46,558 nucleotides of DNA, from contig UZAN01042332.1 in the NCBI GenBank assembly GCA_900618425.1, positions 1 through 46,558 of the forward strand, given 5' to 3'. Made by a program: the position numbers and the translations under genes. A model generated the notes under the pieces. That model was not told the origin of the DNA, searched no databases, and saw only the letters and a program-made list of their open reading frames with translations. Each line of letters begins with the position of its first letter. Position 1 is the stretch's first letter. Of this stretch, positions 25,448 through 38,159 are shown in pieces. The stretch is from Echinostoma caproni. Its lineage: Eukaryota; Platyhelminthes; Trematoda; Plagiorchiida; Echinostomatidae.

Positions 25448-26705
25448 GACCTGACAAGAGAAGAGTATAAAAGTTGTCGGATGCGGTGTACAGATAACCG
25501 GGCAAGGAAAACGTGAATCGTGATCTATTGTGAGTATTATTAAGTGATTGTCACGCACAAAAACAAATATCAACAACCAAGCACAGCTCACAAACCATAA
25601 GAGTTGCTATACGCGGACTGTATAGATGGATTTCAGTTGCTGTCACTGGAGAGCGATGATTTTCTACGACTGCAAATGTAGTTGTAGCTGTAGTAGTAGC
25701 TGCCTCTGGTGATAACGTGCCTTCAAGTAGCACTATGTTTGAGTGGTTGGCAGAATTCAAACGTAGCAGGCGGCCCCTGGATGATGCAGCACGGTGTCGT
25801 CGACCTGTAGAGACCACCACAGCTAAAAACATTGCTGCTGTACAAGTGACAGTGTGGAAGGATGTGCGGTTGACAGTGGCACAGCTGGAGAAAGCGATCA
25901 AGATCTCATCGGGATCAATCCACACCATCCCACATGAGAAGCTCGGCTTCAGAAATATTTACGCACGCTGGCTCCCCTATCAGGTCATTGAGGAACAGGA
26001 AGCAGTTCAGGTGAACTGGTGCCGCACCATGCTTGCCAGTTTTGATGGTGGAGGTTCTAATGCAGTTAGGGAGGTCCTCAGCGGTGATGAGACCTGGGTT
26101 ATAAATTCGACCCAGAGATAGAGCAACAAGCGGCTCAGTGGACGCCAGTTGGTGGCGCTCCATCTCGGAAAGCAGACGATGGTTGTGTTCACGGTCAAAA
26201 CCCGTCATGTGGCTAATGTGACGCTCTTACAGCAAAGCACAGTCATTGGAGACTGGTACGTCACTCGCTGTCTTTCGCAAGTGCTGGAAGCTGTTACCAG
26301 GTGTTATCCAAGGGTTCGAGCACGAGGGACCTTGCTGCACCATGATAACGCATTTGCACACAGGTCCCATGTTGTCGGCGATTTTCTGACTAAAGAACGC
26401 ATCCAGGAGGTAGGTTACCCACCCTACAGCCCACACCTGGCTCCGCATGACTTTTGTTCCCAAATGTCGAGCGCATTATGTTTAGAATCCAACATGAGTC
26501 ACAAACAGCTCCAGGGGAGGCCTTTATTGAACTGATTAAAGAGTTACCCACTTTGGCATGATCAAGTTACTTCAGCAACTGATATGAGCTCATAGGAACT
26601 GTGCATGAAAGTTGGTGGAGCATACCTCGAGAAAATGCAATGCCTATTTTTGTGTAACAAATAAAACTTTCTGTGCATCCGGAATCTTTTTGATCAGCCC
26701 TCGTA
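25448..26705 (+). mobile_element. mariner (Tc1/mariner family) transposon, decayed
   Basis: The right terminal inverted repeat ends at the TA at 26704-26705 and reads, on the minus strand, TACGAGGGCTGATCAAAAAG then ATTCCGGATGCAC. A worn left copy (TATAAAAGTTGTCGGATGCG) lies at about 25466-25485. Length, about 1.26 kb, is normal for mariner. A single transposase-like gene lies between the ends. The element sits in the gp210-like intron between exons f and g. The TA at the right end is the expected target-site duplication; the left TA is not clear. Confidence 0.75.
25717..26620 (+). pseudogene. mariner transposase, frameshifted
   Basis: The N-terminal helix-turn-helix part reads STMFEWLAEFKRSRRPLDD then RRPVETTTAKNIAAVQ, as in mariner paired-like DNA-binding domains. 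The catalytic core keeps all three acidic positions of the D,D34D triad: SGDETWV, LLHHDNAFAH and YSPHLAPHDF. The frame breaks at about 26110: TAG in one frame, while FDPEIEQQAAQWTPVGGAPS continues in another. It breaks again at about 26170-26180, and again after APHDF at about 26455, where LFPNVERIMF continues in another frame. The C-terminal block containing TSRKCNAYF is recognisable near 26630. No transposase can be made from this copy. The start is not certain because upstream sequence is also homologous in a different frame. Confidence 0.75.
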
Positions 26706-28105
26706 AATAATAAGACTAAAACTATTGCTCTCTAATGCTGATTGCAATCTGTAACAGAGGCTAAACCAATTATGCAATGTAAACCTGATTGCTTTGGCAT
26801 TTTTTGAAAAAGTTCATGATTGTTAATTTTGCGCACAGTACTGTATAAGTTATAAGTTTCAATCTTTGAAATAAATTTCGTCTTCAAATGGTTTTATTTT
26901 ACAACGATGTTGTGTATCTAAAAATATATACAGGAAATGTCTGTTTCCGTAGTGAGAAGACGTGCAAGCAGTTATTAGATATTGTGTCCCTCATGAGTAA
27001 TTAACATCGGACGTTCTAATTAAGTGCCAAAAATAGCGGCTGCAAATCATCCTCGCAGTTTGAGTGCCCATAAAAAAACAGGTTTATCAATCACGAGAAA
27101 GTAACAGACATGACGGATATCATAATTGTCTACTAAGTCTCTATCTGCGAATTGATTTGAAATAATAATGATCGCGTGAGCACATCATACGCAGGAAATA
27201 ATCAAGCACTTTTTTTAGTTATGATTGTGAATAACATGCAACATTTCGAAATGCATTTTAACAATAAATTTCTGCATAGCTAAGATTATCATTTTTAACT
27301 GTCCAATTAGCTCTCTTTTGATAGTTACCTCTGGTCAATATTTTTACTAAGTATGATATCCACGGTGAAACTAAAACTTTCAATTTGTTACACTCTGAAA
27401 TATCTTATCCCGAGCTTTGCCTAATGTAAGCCAATTTTCTTCCACTCAAAATTCAAAACAATCGTAGTGGAAAAAGTTAACTCTATTTTCTGTGTTTAAA
27501 CATCCCTGAATCAAAAATATAACCCTTGTAGATGAATTAAGGATTCTTTACTGCCTCTGGTCATCCCCAAATAACTTTTTGTTTTAAATCAAACTCATAT
27601 ATACCGATTCGGAAGGTTTTTCGAAAACTTATGAATTTGGACGTTTTTTATTCAAAAAGTCGTTTTTGAAGTTATCCGGTCTGATTTATGATCGTTTGAG
27701 GGGATGCCAACTCAGACCCAAATTCCGAAGTGAATAATGAGTTTTCGCTACGGCACACAGTAGATGTAACACAACTGAGTGTATTTGATGAAGTAAATAT
27801 TTGGTACCGAGATACTGCACTCACCTGGTTGCAATGTTTGCTAAGGCTGGTAGTTAGTGGAAGAAGGTCAAGAGCAATCATGCCATGAACAGATGTAAAG
27901 GTATGAAATTGTGAACTGATTATTTGGCACGGATTCTCGAAACCAAAGTAAATGACTATTGGAGGTATAATGTTTACAAATAGCGGCGAAACAGCATCTG
28001 CTATTTCTAGTTTTCTCTTAATAATGCAACTCGTTGATCTCGTTTCTTTAAATTTCAAAACTCAGGAATTACCAAACTTTATAATAAATAAATGTTCAGT
28101 CAACT
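26706..28105. other. Intron-like stretch
   Basis: No plus-strand exon is seen. A minus-strand exon-like island (27825-27997) is listed separately. The rest is AT-rich with no repeat that I recognise. Confidence 0.4.
27825..27997 (-). CDS. Minus-strand exon-like island with strong donor
   Basis: On the minus strand, a stretch including PPIVIYFGFENPCQIISS and GMIALDLLPLTTSLSKHCNQ runs into a near-consensus donor (CAACCAG|GTGAGTGC at 27824). The upstream acceptor (AAATAGCAG) has a poor pyrimidine tract, so the 5' edge is unsure. No family is recognised. The donor quality makes it worth listing. Confidence 0.3.
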
Positions 28106-28245
28106 TTCAGGAAGTGGGCTGCGGCCATACAAAGGCTGTCTAGGGAAAATACAGATATAGGAAAGACGGGCGGCGGTGGAGCGGTTTGAACCCGGGACTA
28201 GTTGGTGACCTAACCACTTGGCCAAAACCGATCAGGAACAGAACA
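28106..28245 (-). repeat. tRNA-derived SINE with good pol III boxes
   Basis: On the minus strand an A box (TGGCCAAGTGGTTA, 28224-28211) and a B box (GGTTCAAACC, 28192-28183) stand at tRNA-like spacing. They are followed by GC-rich CCGCC sequence and a tail ending CTTCCTGAAA. The head resembles Leu/Ser-type tRNAs but lacks a convincing acceptor stem, so it is a SINE head and not a working tRNA gene. A related truncated tail lies at 39385-39468. Confidence 0.6.
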
Positions 28246-28259
28246 AAGAAACAATGGTT

Positions 28260-31200
28260 TTGGTCGTGAAAGTTAAATTAGATGATTCTGTCGCCCGATA
28301 AGTGAAGTTACTAATATCAAAATAAAGCCACTTTTAAGAGCAAGTGTTCCTTGTAATACCAGAATGAAGTTTTACAAACGATTCTACTCTTTTGAAAGCT
28401 AGACACATTTCACACATCCTTAAATGAAAAAGGCCAGCCAAAATGTCGTTACTTACATAAATTCTCCAACAGATCTGTCACAAAATTGAACGTCGTCAAA
28501 AAGAAAGCATTTGGTACATTGTGCAATACTTGCCAAATGACAACGGTTGATTGAAATAAAAGTCACCAAATCAGTTATGAAAACCATAATGACACCATTT
28601 AATGTCATACAGAGGAGAATTTAGTAAGTTTAATACGTCAGAAACATTCAGTGTTATAAATGAAAGGAGTAAATGTTCCAACCTCAAGACGGCAAACGAC
28701 AAAAATGCGCACTGTGAAGTTCAAATTTGAAGCACACATATTCGGTTAAACATGATTTAAATACAGGCATGCAACACAAATCTTACATGTTCACAGACCA
28801 AAAGCACAACACTAACTTTGTACACTTGATATTTTTTCTAGCGATTAACTTTTGCCGAGTCGGTAACAACTAAACTGAGTGTGACATTTTTTGACCGCAT
28901 ATTTAGTTTCCAGTTTTGTTAATTTGTCGCCTAAATCCACAGATAGAGTTTGAATTTCAGTAATTCACAGAAGCCTCTGAAATAAATGTTCCTTCAGTAA
29001 TTTCATGAAACTGAACAGTGTCTGACCCTTTAAAATCCAAACGTGTAGTATCTGATTGTGCATTGGAATGAGGAACATTCACATTGCACAATCTGTGGGG
29101 TTGCTAATTTTTTATCACGAAGAGTACTGAATTTGCTCACAGGTTGCTCTACAAACCTGTTCATTGGGCTTCATTTATGGAAGCCATTTATTTTAAACCT
29201 CGGACCAATGTCTGACATACACAAGGAGAGGCCTGATTGAGCAGGTGGTTTCCTCTCAGAGATTTCATTAACTTATAAATGTACCTGAATGGATTCGGAA
29301 TTTCCGACAACTTTAGATAGATTAGCAATGCTGAGGTATTTATTTGCGAATAATCAGTTTTTTTTCAACACAATCTCTCAAATAGAAGGCAAAGCTCCAC
29401 GTCTGAATTATTCTTTTCCCACTAAATAAAAAGTAATCACTGAAGTGGAATATTTTTTATTTCTTTTAGGTGAGTCATTAAATTCTAGAATCCATGTAGT
29501 TCACTACTTTATGAAAAATGCTGTATTTTTTCAGGAAGCAAATAACTCAAAGATTGGTGGTTCAAATAGAAGCAGGGACACCAACATTATGTGAACTGTT
29601 GATAAGTCCCCAGAAGGATAACACATCTGTCCAGTACTCTTTATTAACAGTTACACACAAAATAATGATTTTTATCAGTATTGAAAAATAAAATATCACG
29701 TCAATTGTAAAAACATTACAAAACAATCGCTCTAGCATAAGACATATGCTTAAAAAACAACTATTGGTTGTGGAATTTTGGCAGTCAAGGTATTAAGTGA
29801 ATTTCGTTCAGCTGTTACATCTGTGGCGATAAAATTATTACTTCGAGGTGTACATATAGCGATTCTAAATGCTAGCAAGGCTTAGAAGAATAAGTGGACG
29901 GACTGCTTATGATAAAATCGTTATTTTCAAGCATAGTGCATGATAACTTGATAAATAAATTTTCCAAGAGATATTTGTTTTTAGATTTGTTTTGACGAGC
30001 AGCGGTGAAACAAGAGAAGTTTAAGAGATGACCTCGTAGGGACTTTTGAATGGCAGGATGTGTCTGCAAATAATGAAAGAGTGTTGCATACTCTTTTAAT
30101 GTTCAACAAAACACCTGGATCAACAAAATCTCTTTCCGTGCCGCACAATAAACTCTTTGCACTTATAGAAATGTTGGAGTTGAGTTACTAAAAATAGCAG
30201 ACCTACTGCAAGCAATTCCTTACGACTGTGCGGAACGGTGGTTTCATTCAATTAAAAATGAAACAAAGGAGTCATCAAGTTGGATGCACAAGTGTACTTA
30301 TTGTTTAAAATCAGATACTGCAGATACATGCACCTTAACTTATTATGCTTAAAACATAGATTATTCTCATATGACATAACAGCAATAATCTTTCAACATC
30401 AGTTTTAGTTGAAGCAATAAACAATGTTCAATACGACATCCAAGAAGGGATCTTAAGCTAATACACTGCTTGCTGATGGCAAACTGGAATGCGAAAGACG
30501 GTATGTTAAGCGCCATCTTTCTGCCGCATTAGCTGCCTACCACCGAATATGAAACAAACAACGAAGACACTAGATTATACGTTTGTACCGAACAAAGCTT
30601 TCACTGTATCATCAAGAATTAGATAGCAACTGAAATTTTACGAACTCTATTTGTTCTATCTAGCGCAAAATGAGTTGTTGAACCCGTTCCCCTATGGTTG
30701 TTAGATAAACATTTTAAATTACATTTAAAAACAACGTAGAGAAGCGTTTCTCGAATAGAGACGCTACCCAAGTTCCGGAATCAATTACACTATCAATATC
30801 AGGTGGCTGAATGAGGTTAAACTTCAATAAATAAAGATAACGCATACGGAGTTAAATTCAAGTGATTTAGTTCAATATCCCCATGAAATCATCGAATAAA
30901 GCTGAAAACGTCAGAAACTTTGATCACCAAGCTACGTTTGGTGTTATTATAGGAGCGGTGTAAGTTGGGCTTTAGTCTAACAAGTGCGCTAGATGAATTA
31001 TCGCAGAAAAAGTTTGAATCGGTCTTTGAATATATCAGCTCTCCAAGAGCTTCCATGATATCGTTCGTTCTCTTATAAATTAACATCAAATCAAGTCACA
31101 TCATTTCGTAAGCATTTCATGAAATTCTAATGAGAATCTCACGACTTTTCTGTTTGTTAAACGTTCCGGTGTTCTCAATAATCAAAGTAACAGGAACGTC

Positions 31201-31555
31201 AAATTATTACGTCCGCGTGTCACGAATTTATTTTTTATGGAACGAGAAATACTTATAATTCCCATACGGGAATAAAATGAAACTGCATTCTTTCCAGTCC
31301 CTCCTGATATAATCAATAAGTTTGTTGTAATATCAAGGAACCACATAAAGAGGGATGTTTGATTGGATTCAGTTTTTCGAATATGCAGAATTTATGATTT
31401 CTAACGACGCAATTTTGTTCGACATGCAGGATGAAAATGAGCGCATACGTGATACGTGTTTCATATGCACATGGTCCTGGCACGTACATTCTTAGTGGAA
31501 GAGTTTGCTTTTCACAAATTGTGCTTTAGTGTCCCAATCTTTTGTTCTTTCACAG
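28260..31555. other. Intron-like stretch
   Basis: AT-rich with no recognised gene. A minus-strand acceptor-like CATTATTTGCAG at about 30064-30075 precedes a short protein-like reading (THPAIQKSLRGHLLNFSC). A minus-strand frame at 30889-31089 contains SSALVRLKPNLHRSYNN. Neither has a firm pair of splice sites. Confidence 0.35.
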
Positions 31556-31637
31556 TAGTATATTTGCAGATTGTTCGAATGAACAACTGTCTAAATTTTA
31601 AACCCTCGGTTGTTGATGGACATTCATCCGTCAAACG
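31556..31637 (+). CDS. gp210-like exon g (short, open)
   Basis: A very good acceptor (ATCTTTTGTTCTTTCACAG) and a usable donor (CAAACG|GTAAAA) bound 82 bases reading VYLQIVRMNNCLNFKPSVVD then GHSSVKR. By order it should match the gp210 region [23 protein letters not shown]. The similarity is weak, so its identity rests on splice sites and position. Confidence 0.35.
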
Positions 31638-34600
31638 GTAAAATCTCAAAATGCCTGTGTTTTAAATTCTATTTGGTCATTTATTTCCTAAATGAAACCG
31701 TTGTTCAATAACATCCGCCGATTATTCATTTCAGAATACTTATTAGATGATAACCTAACTTTAATAATAACTTATTCAAATAAGTTAACAAGTGTCAACC
31801 TACGCAAACCGGAGAAGTAATTAAATAACAGTAAATGTGCAGTTTGGATGTTCGGTTTGCTGAAACTTAACATCGTGTAATTAGCAGCTATGTTATCAAA
31901 ATATGTTACTGTCATTCATAGAAAATGTGAGGACTGAGAATCAGTACAGCTGTATTTGCAATGTTTTCACAACAGGGTTCCGTACACGGTTCTTGGTACT
32001 GTCGAAATAGTGTAGTTGAACAACCAAACTATGAGCCCTTCATGACCATTACATTTTGAATGACTAGAGACGATTTATGCAATAACCGTGGTCCTACATA
32101 TTTTGAAACATCACCAAGTTGCAAACTAATAAACACTAAATTTATACATCAACTGTACCATCCTAATGGGTTTATGCGCATCGCAGCTCAGTGAATATAC
32201 CTGCGAATTTCGATTAGCTACCGCTCAGTGTCTCCGGCTTTTGTACAATGCAAAACTGGTTTTCTTCTTGCTAAGAACATAATATCTGTCATTCGTTTTC
32301 GAAAGATTATCATTTTTACCTACGTGAATTCAACATATATTCACTGCAAACTGCACTGCTTTATTCGTACGAAACGTACAAAAATACTGTAAAAATACCT
32401 TTTGGAACGTTGGAAAAGAAATTACTTACATGTTTCTTCTATAGAACGCCTCATGCTTTTCCAAGTTTTTAATACTGCAGATCCAGCGTGGTACGATTAG
32501 GAAATTCTGCATAACGTTCAAAGGAAATATATTTATGGGTTCTTTTGTGTACGTTTAACATTTATTCTCGTTCGATTATTGGAGCAGAGCAAGTATGCAC
32601 AAATGACCCGTGAATGTGTTCATAAACTCTTTTCAAGGTAAATTAAGAAATCTAGTTTGGACTTTGTCCATTATCATCAATAAGCAGAATTGGACTGTAT
32701 ATATTCACAATAACGGCAGCATACCATCGATTGTGGATGACAGTAAACAATGACAACAAAACAAAAAATGAAATTATGAGATAAAATTATCTGCCGGCAG
32801 TACAATGTCTAACGAATTTCAAGTACACATGTATAAAACGGTTTGCAGTGCTCCCTGTGCAATACACGTCTTTTAACATCATTCATGATTATTTTTACCC
32901 GTTTGTGTGTCGACGAAATGCTACATTATGACATACCTTTACTGATTTAGATGTGGCCATTTCGATTACGATCCGTGAGAAAACAGAATATGCACATGTG
33001 GATTCATTCAAGGTAGAAGCATTCATGAAAGTGATTTTCTTCTTATCTAACGAAAGCATTATATTACCATTGAAGTTTACTTTTGTTTTCTGTTAAGTGT
33101 AATCAAGTTTGCTTGAAATCAAACCAGACCATTCATTAACATAACGGTTTATATATTTGACTTCAGTTTTATTGGTCAAAAAAATGGAAGCCGTTTTCCC
33201 GAATACATGACGCTGAAACTAGATGGAAAGCATTTAACAATCGTGAGGTGTCACTTATATTTTCCATCGCTCAAAGGTCCAATACGATTATCTACTTAAC
33301 GTTGACAAGATCTTATGAAAACATTCGGTCTTTTACGAGTACCCACTGCCAACCATTAATCGAGAAATGCAAACGAAGGATAAATTAACGTTTAAAAAAT
33401 AGTTATAATGGTAATAGAATAATTCCCATAAAGCCAATTACATAATATTCCATAAGATGCACAATGAGAAATATTTGACCGTTTAATCAGTAAATCGGTT
33501 TCAAAACTGGTTTCAAAATGGTTACCACATAACATGAGGTGAGGTGATAATAGTAATACACAGAACATGAACTGTTTGAAGTCATATTGATAAAACGAGA
33601 CCTTGCCCAATTAAGATCAAGGCAAATTGTGAAATAATTTTATTTATTTTATGGCATGAAAAAGTGCTCTCAATGGCCGTATTTCTAAATAAACATCTGT
33701 TTTGTTAATAATAGTCATACTGTATAAAACGCTTATCACGTTTCTAACGGTTCACAAGGCTCACTGAAAATAACCTGGCTAGAGAGAACAATTTGAAAGC
33801 AATATGGATAAACATTGTGGGGTCTTCGACTCAGTCAATGCAAGTTATCACTACTCGTGCCACTATGAAACTTATTTACACGTGACCGCAATACGTATGA
33901 AATAACACCCGCACACTTATCACATCGCATTAAATCAACTCTAATAACAGCTTGGTGAAAATTAGTTTATCGATTTCCGTGCATCACATACATTGACCTT
34001 TGTATACGGTACAGTGCAACCGGTTTGGTCGTTACGTTTCAGTGCTTCGCATTTTCTCCAATATTAACTGTGCGCTTGCTGGTGAAATTATTCCTCATAC
34101 TCAACTTGTTCCTGATACATGTACTGATGGATTATTTTGTCAAGAAATGTGTTGCCATAACGGCTGGAGTTAGATGATTTGACGGACAGAACCCTTGAAT
34201 AAATGGGGAACTGAATTAAAAATATTTCCCGAGACATTATTCTAGCGAATGTTATGACTCTAACATGAAATAAATTAAACCACAGTAACGCTATTGCGTA
34301 AATCTGTCGAACACAAATAAGCTTCATAGCACATCATCAATAGAAAATATTAGTGCCAGAAATTCATAGTTCAATCAATCGTTTCAAATACAACTCAGAA
34401 AAACAGCTACGTAGCTTCAAAATGGCATCGTTGTTCTTTGACTAATTCATATATATCAGATACTGAAGGGAACTACGAGATATACTCACAACATGATTAG
34501 GTCAAAACAGGCAGTTTTACCCAGTGTTTCCTAGCGCGTGATGGCACATATAGTCTGGAAATGCGCACAGTTATTCTGAGTAGAAATGCGAGATAACCAA

Positions 34601-35140
34601 CAAATAGTAGAACAGATATGATTGTAGAAATGTATTTTCAAAAAGCGAATGAGAAGTGGCATGCTGTCTGAAATATAGTTCGATTCGGGTCACAAAGTTT
34701 CGTAGATTGTTCAGGAATTCTATCTCAGATAGCACGCGTCCTTTACAGTTGAGCATTCAATGCACACCCGCCATTTATTTATGCAATTTGAATGAATCGA
34801 GCTAATGTTTTGCGGGATAAATCGAAATTCATAACCACTCATCATCAGCTGGACCAAATAGAATTGAAAAGCACGAATTTGCGAACTAATGTACCCAAAT
34901 GTCGTTCACGTCCTATTTACTGTTTGACTTACCGTCAAAACTAGAGTATTGCCTAAACATTTGCTCCACTTTCATCGATCGTCTGGTGCTCAGACAAGCC
35001 ACAGCAGGGTAATAAATGGTCATCGATAAAAGATCAAGAAGCATGATTGGTTGTAGGTTCGTAAAGTGGTACGTTCTGAGAATAAATGTGGATTTTGAAC
35101 TCAGATATTAATCTTGATNGATTTGTTTCATTCTCTTCAG
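31638..35140. other. Intron-like stretch
   Basis: No exon, RNA gene or repeat recognised. Minus-strand frames at 33392-33610, 34088-34327 and 34571-34756 look like chance AT-rich translation. One ambiguous base lies at 35119, 22 bases before the next exon. Confidence 0.4.
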
Positions 35141-35449
35141 ATTTACATCTACTGTGTCGTACGCGTAGAAGGGAAGCCCTGGAAAGTTCATGCCTCCGGA
35201 CAATCAGGAATAAAACGCACAGATGTGGTATAGAACAAAAATGGAGCCTTGGGACAGAAATATGTGCAACTTGACGTTTTCCATCAAGACCACACTACTC
35301 ATTTCTTTGATGAGCGTTTAACCGGGTCATTCTTACCCATAAATAATTCTGCTTTTCACTGTTTGGTTACTCAGTCATTTAAGTCGACAGGATTTCTATC
35401 ACCTTGGGTTAGTGGCCCAAAGAATAGCATATTCCTTCAGAATCAACAG
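35141..35449 (+). pseudogene. gp210-like exon h, in-frame stop
   Basis: The acceptor is strong (TGTTTCATTCTCTTCAG) and the donor good (CAACAG|GTACAA). One frame spans all 309 bases with a single TAG at about 35231. Before the stop it reads IYCVVRVEGKPWKVHASG (gp210 YTIRAHGGSGNFSWSSS). After it comes GALGQKYVQLDVFHQDHTT then HFFDERL (gp210 [25 protein letters not shown]), then FLPINNSAFHCLVTQ...LSPWVSGP (EPHSMEFAPCQVEA...ELPLRISGL). This is one of the best-matching exons. Confidence 0.6.
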
Positions 35450-37500
35450 GTACAAAACTTTGCCATTGTTTTTTGGATTTGGCTATTAACAAGTATCTTT
35501 TCCTGAACCGAATCAAATTCCATTTGTTCTGTTTTATTAGGAGCTATACTAAAGGTTACTTAAATACATCAAGCGGTCTTTGTGATTTAGTATCTTTTTC
35601 ATGACTCTGCCTTCTTCGTAGCAATCAATTAAAATAGGGTACTTCAATTTAGTTTCAAACAGTTGCCACATATGATGTGATAGAATACAAACTACTACTG
35701 AGCGCGCTGCGTATAGGTTACGAGAAAACACCATCATGGAAACCCACAATAACATCAGTGCCGTTTATTTTACACGTGACAGTAAGGGTGTTAGCTGCTT
35801 TCATGGGGCGGGGAAATGAGCATCAAACCTTTTTCATACAAGTGATTGCTTTTATTATGAAATCGAGTCACGTTGGTGAAAAAAATCAATGAAAACTACC
35901 AGAAATACAGTGAAGCGGGAAAGGTAAATCAATCAAACGTAGACGTTTGGTGTGAAAGTGAGTGTGCTGCTGATTTTTTCTCAATGCCGATTGTATTCTG
36001 GTGGAGTAAATGACAAATTTAAGCAGGACTCAATAAATCGACGAATGTTCACAGTCGATGGTATGAACACTGGTTCCATGATTACTAACCTAAAACATAT
36101 GAAACGATTTGTGAGAAGTTAACCAAAGTGCTACCGGGACACTTTCACGACAATATTTCCGATAGTCAATTCCGCATTAGAATGAGTCTCATCTAATCTG
36201 CAGTTAAAAAACTGACAATTTACCAAAACACGAGTAACTCAGCTGAAATATTAGATGTTTATTCTCTTATGAGTGTTTTGTTCATTGATCTGTTTCTGTA
36301 CCAGTGTGCTTAGAACCATTGTCATGTATGTGATTGCACTGGTAAAACATTGGTAATCGCTTTCTTATACAGTATGATTGGAATGCGTTCAGTTTCCAAA
36401 TGTGTTGTAGCATTTTCAGATGTGCCACATTCTGACGAATTTTGCTCAGGCTGAAATAAATTCATCATGCTTTTAATAATTTGTAAAATCAAGCTCTTTT
36501 GTTTATGTTTCAGATATTCCAATCATTTACCATAAATGATTTGTTAGTATTTTGTCATATTTCAATTTCTGTTACTAATATCACCTTTTTGGAACATTAT
36601 TTCATCAATCTGATTCTGGGTAACCGTTTTATTGGCTCGCTGAACACTGTAGCTTCCAGCTGGGGACTCACGTGAGCTATTGTTCTAGGCACAAGTTTGG
36701 TGATCAGGATTACGCTTCAGGCTTCTAGGGATAGCAAAAGACGTTTGATTATGAATGAAGATGAAAGTGAAAATTTTAGAAAATAAGTACTTTTTGGAAC
36801 ACTTCAACCTGAGTATTATCCCAACTAAAACAAACATTTAACGTGTTCTTTCGGAAATCTTATTGAATTTTGAGCACGGCAAATGTACTCTATGAGTCTT
36901 TGTTACTGAATACCTGGACTGATCAATATGTGGTATGTAACGCTTACTCTTGAGAAGCATTCCTGTTTATCAAATTGCTAAACAATTAGGATTCACTCCG
37001 AGTGATTTTCTTCTGAAAACTGATGAAGGTATATCACTGAGCCAACTTATACCCCAGATGTTCCTCAAAATTAATATGCACAGTTAATTGCACACATTAC
37101 TGTGCACATCGAATTTCATGCGTATTAGATGATTATCATATTGCTGTTCTTTCAATTGGATTTCATCGCATTTGTATTGTTGTTTCGCTGTCACTTCCAT
37201 TGGATTTAGTTTGATTTTGGTTACGACCAGCTATTCATCTGCGACTCAAGTCGTTCTATGAGGCTTTTTAAAACATCGGGTTATGTGGTGCTTTGATGTC
37301 CTTTAACATGTTATGGTGACCGCGTGTTTCCGTGAATTTCGTCTAATCATTCAATTTAACTTGACCTTTGCACTGCTATATCTGTCATATGATCTAGTAT
37401 GTGGATGGTACCCCTCTGCTTTGACCCCCAACCCCAGAAAGCCCAAACTACAAACTGGCAAGTGGTACGGAAACTATTCATTCCATCTCTATTTACATAA
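35450..37500. other. Intron-like stretch
   Basis: No plus-strand exon. On the minus strand, 36450-36371 has an acceptor (GAATTTATTTCAG) and donor (ATACT|GTATAAG) around PEQNSSECGTSENATTHLET, a weak exon candidate with no known family. A somewhat more GC-rich patch at 37290-37500 may be an old repeat. Confidence 0.35.
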
Positions 37501-37554
37501 TTTCATGTGAGTAATGGAGGATTTTTTTTCAATTTCAAAGGGGGAATGCGTCAT

Positions 37555-37655
37555 GTATATAGCAAATGAAGCACGAACTGAAAAGTCAGGAAGCATTGAG
37601 TATTTGTTTCGACCTACTTGGGTCTTATTAGCAGTGCAAATCCATTGACAGGACG
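37555..37655 (-). repeat. Partial copy of the 7.6-kb SINE family
   Basis: The plus strand reads AAATGAAGCACGAACTGAAA then AGTCAGGAAGCATTG, TTGTTTCGACCTACTTGGGT and CTTATTAGCAGTGCAAATCC. This nearly matches the tail half of the unit at 7622-7830, in the same orientation. The tRNA-like head is missing. It is closer to the 7.6-kb copy than the 14.1-kb copy is. Confidence 0.6.
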
Positions 37656-38059
37656 AATTACCCCTTTGAAGTCACATAATTTTGAGTATCAACATTGATT
37701 CAATACAGAAAGATATACATTATAAGAACTCAAACTTCATTTTCATCTAGTGGAATTGACTCCAGGCTTCCTGTTATGCAAACGCATGAGTTATTGAACC
37801 TTAAAATAACTGTCCTTTTCACGTGAACACCAGCCGAATCCAATAGCTACTTTGTTTAGCGCTGCAATGCACGTTTGGCGTTCTGACGGTCATTCACTTC
37901 AATTACTAGACGAGGTAAACACGACTTCATTTATCTGTAATCATATGTAACCATTCCACGAAGCACTTTAAAACAAACAATGACATTACTTGTGCTGGTT
38001 TACTTTTGTTATATGTGGTATATTTCAGACAGAGCGAAAACGCAAATAGTTACATCTAA

Positions 38060-38085
38060 GTATTAATAATAATAATAATAATATG
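38060..38085. repeat. AAT/TAA microsatellite
   Basis: About six tandem TAA/AAT units lie shortly upstream of gp210-like exon i. Confidence 0.7.
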
Positions 38086-38159
38086 AAATTTTTTTAAGTT
38101 ATAGGATGGAAATTTTACGTGTATTTGCTCACTTACAACACCGTTTTTCATCATATCAG

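Noticed and set aside
25551..25928. Minus-strand open frame of 125 codons
   Set aside because: Antisense shadow of the mariner transposase region.
28183..28224. Functional tRNA gene
   Set aside because: A and B boxes are present but there is no paired acceptor stem and the tail continues as a SINE body also seen at 39.4 kb.
30889..31089. 66-codon minus-strand frame with LVRLKPNLHRSYNN
   Set aside because: Looks somewhat protein-like but has no acceptor, donor or recognisable family.
37313..37510. 65-codon plus-strand frame
   Set aside because: Lies in a repeat-like patch next to the partial SINE; no splice sites or motif.
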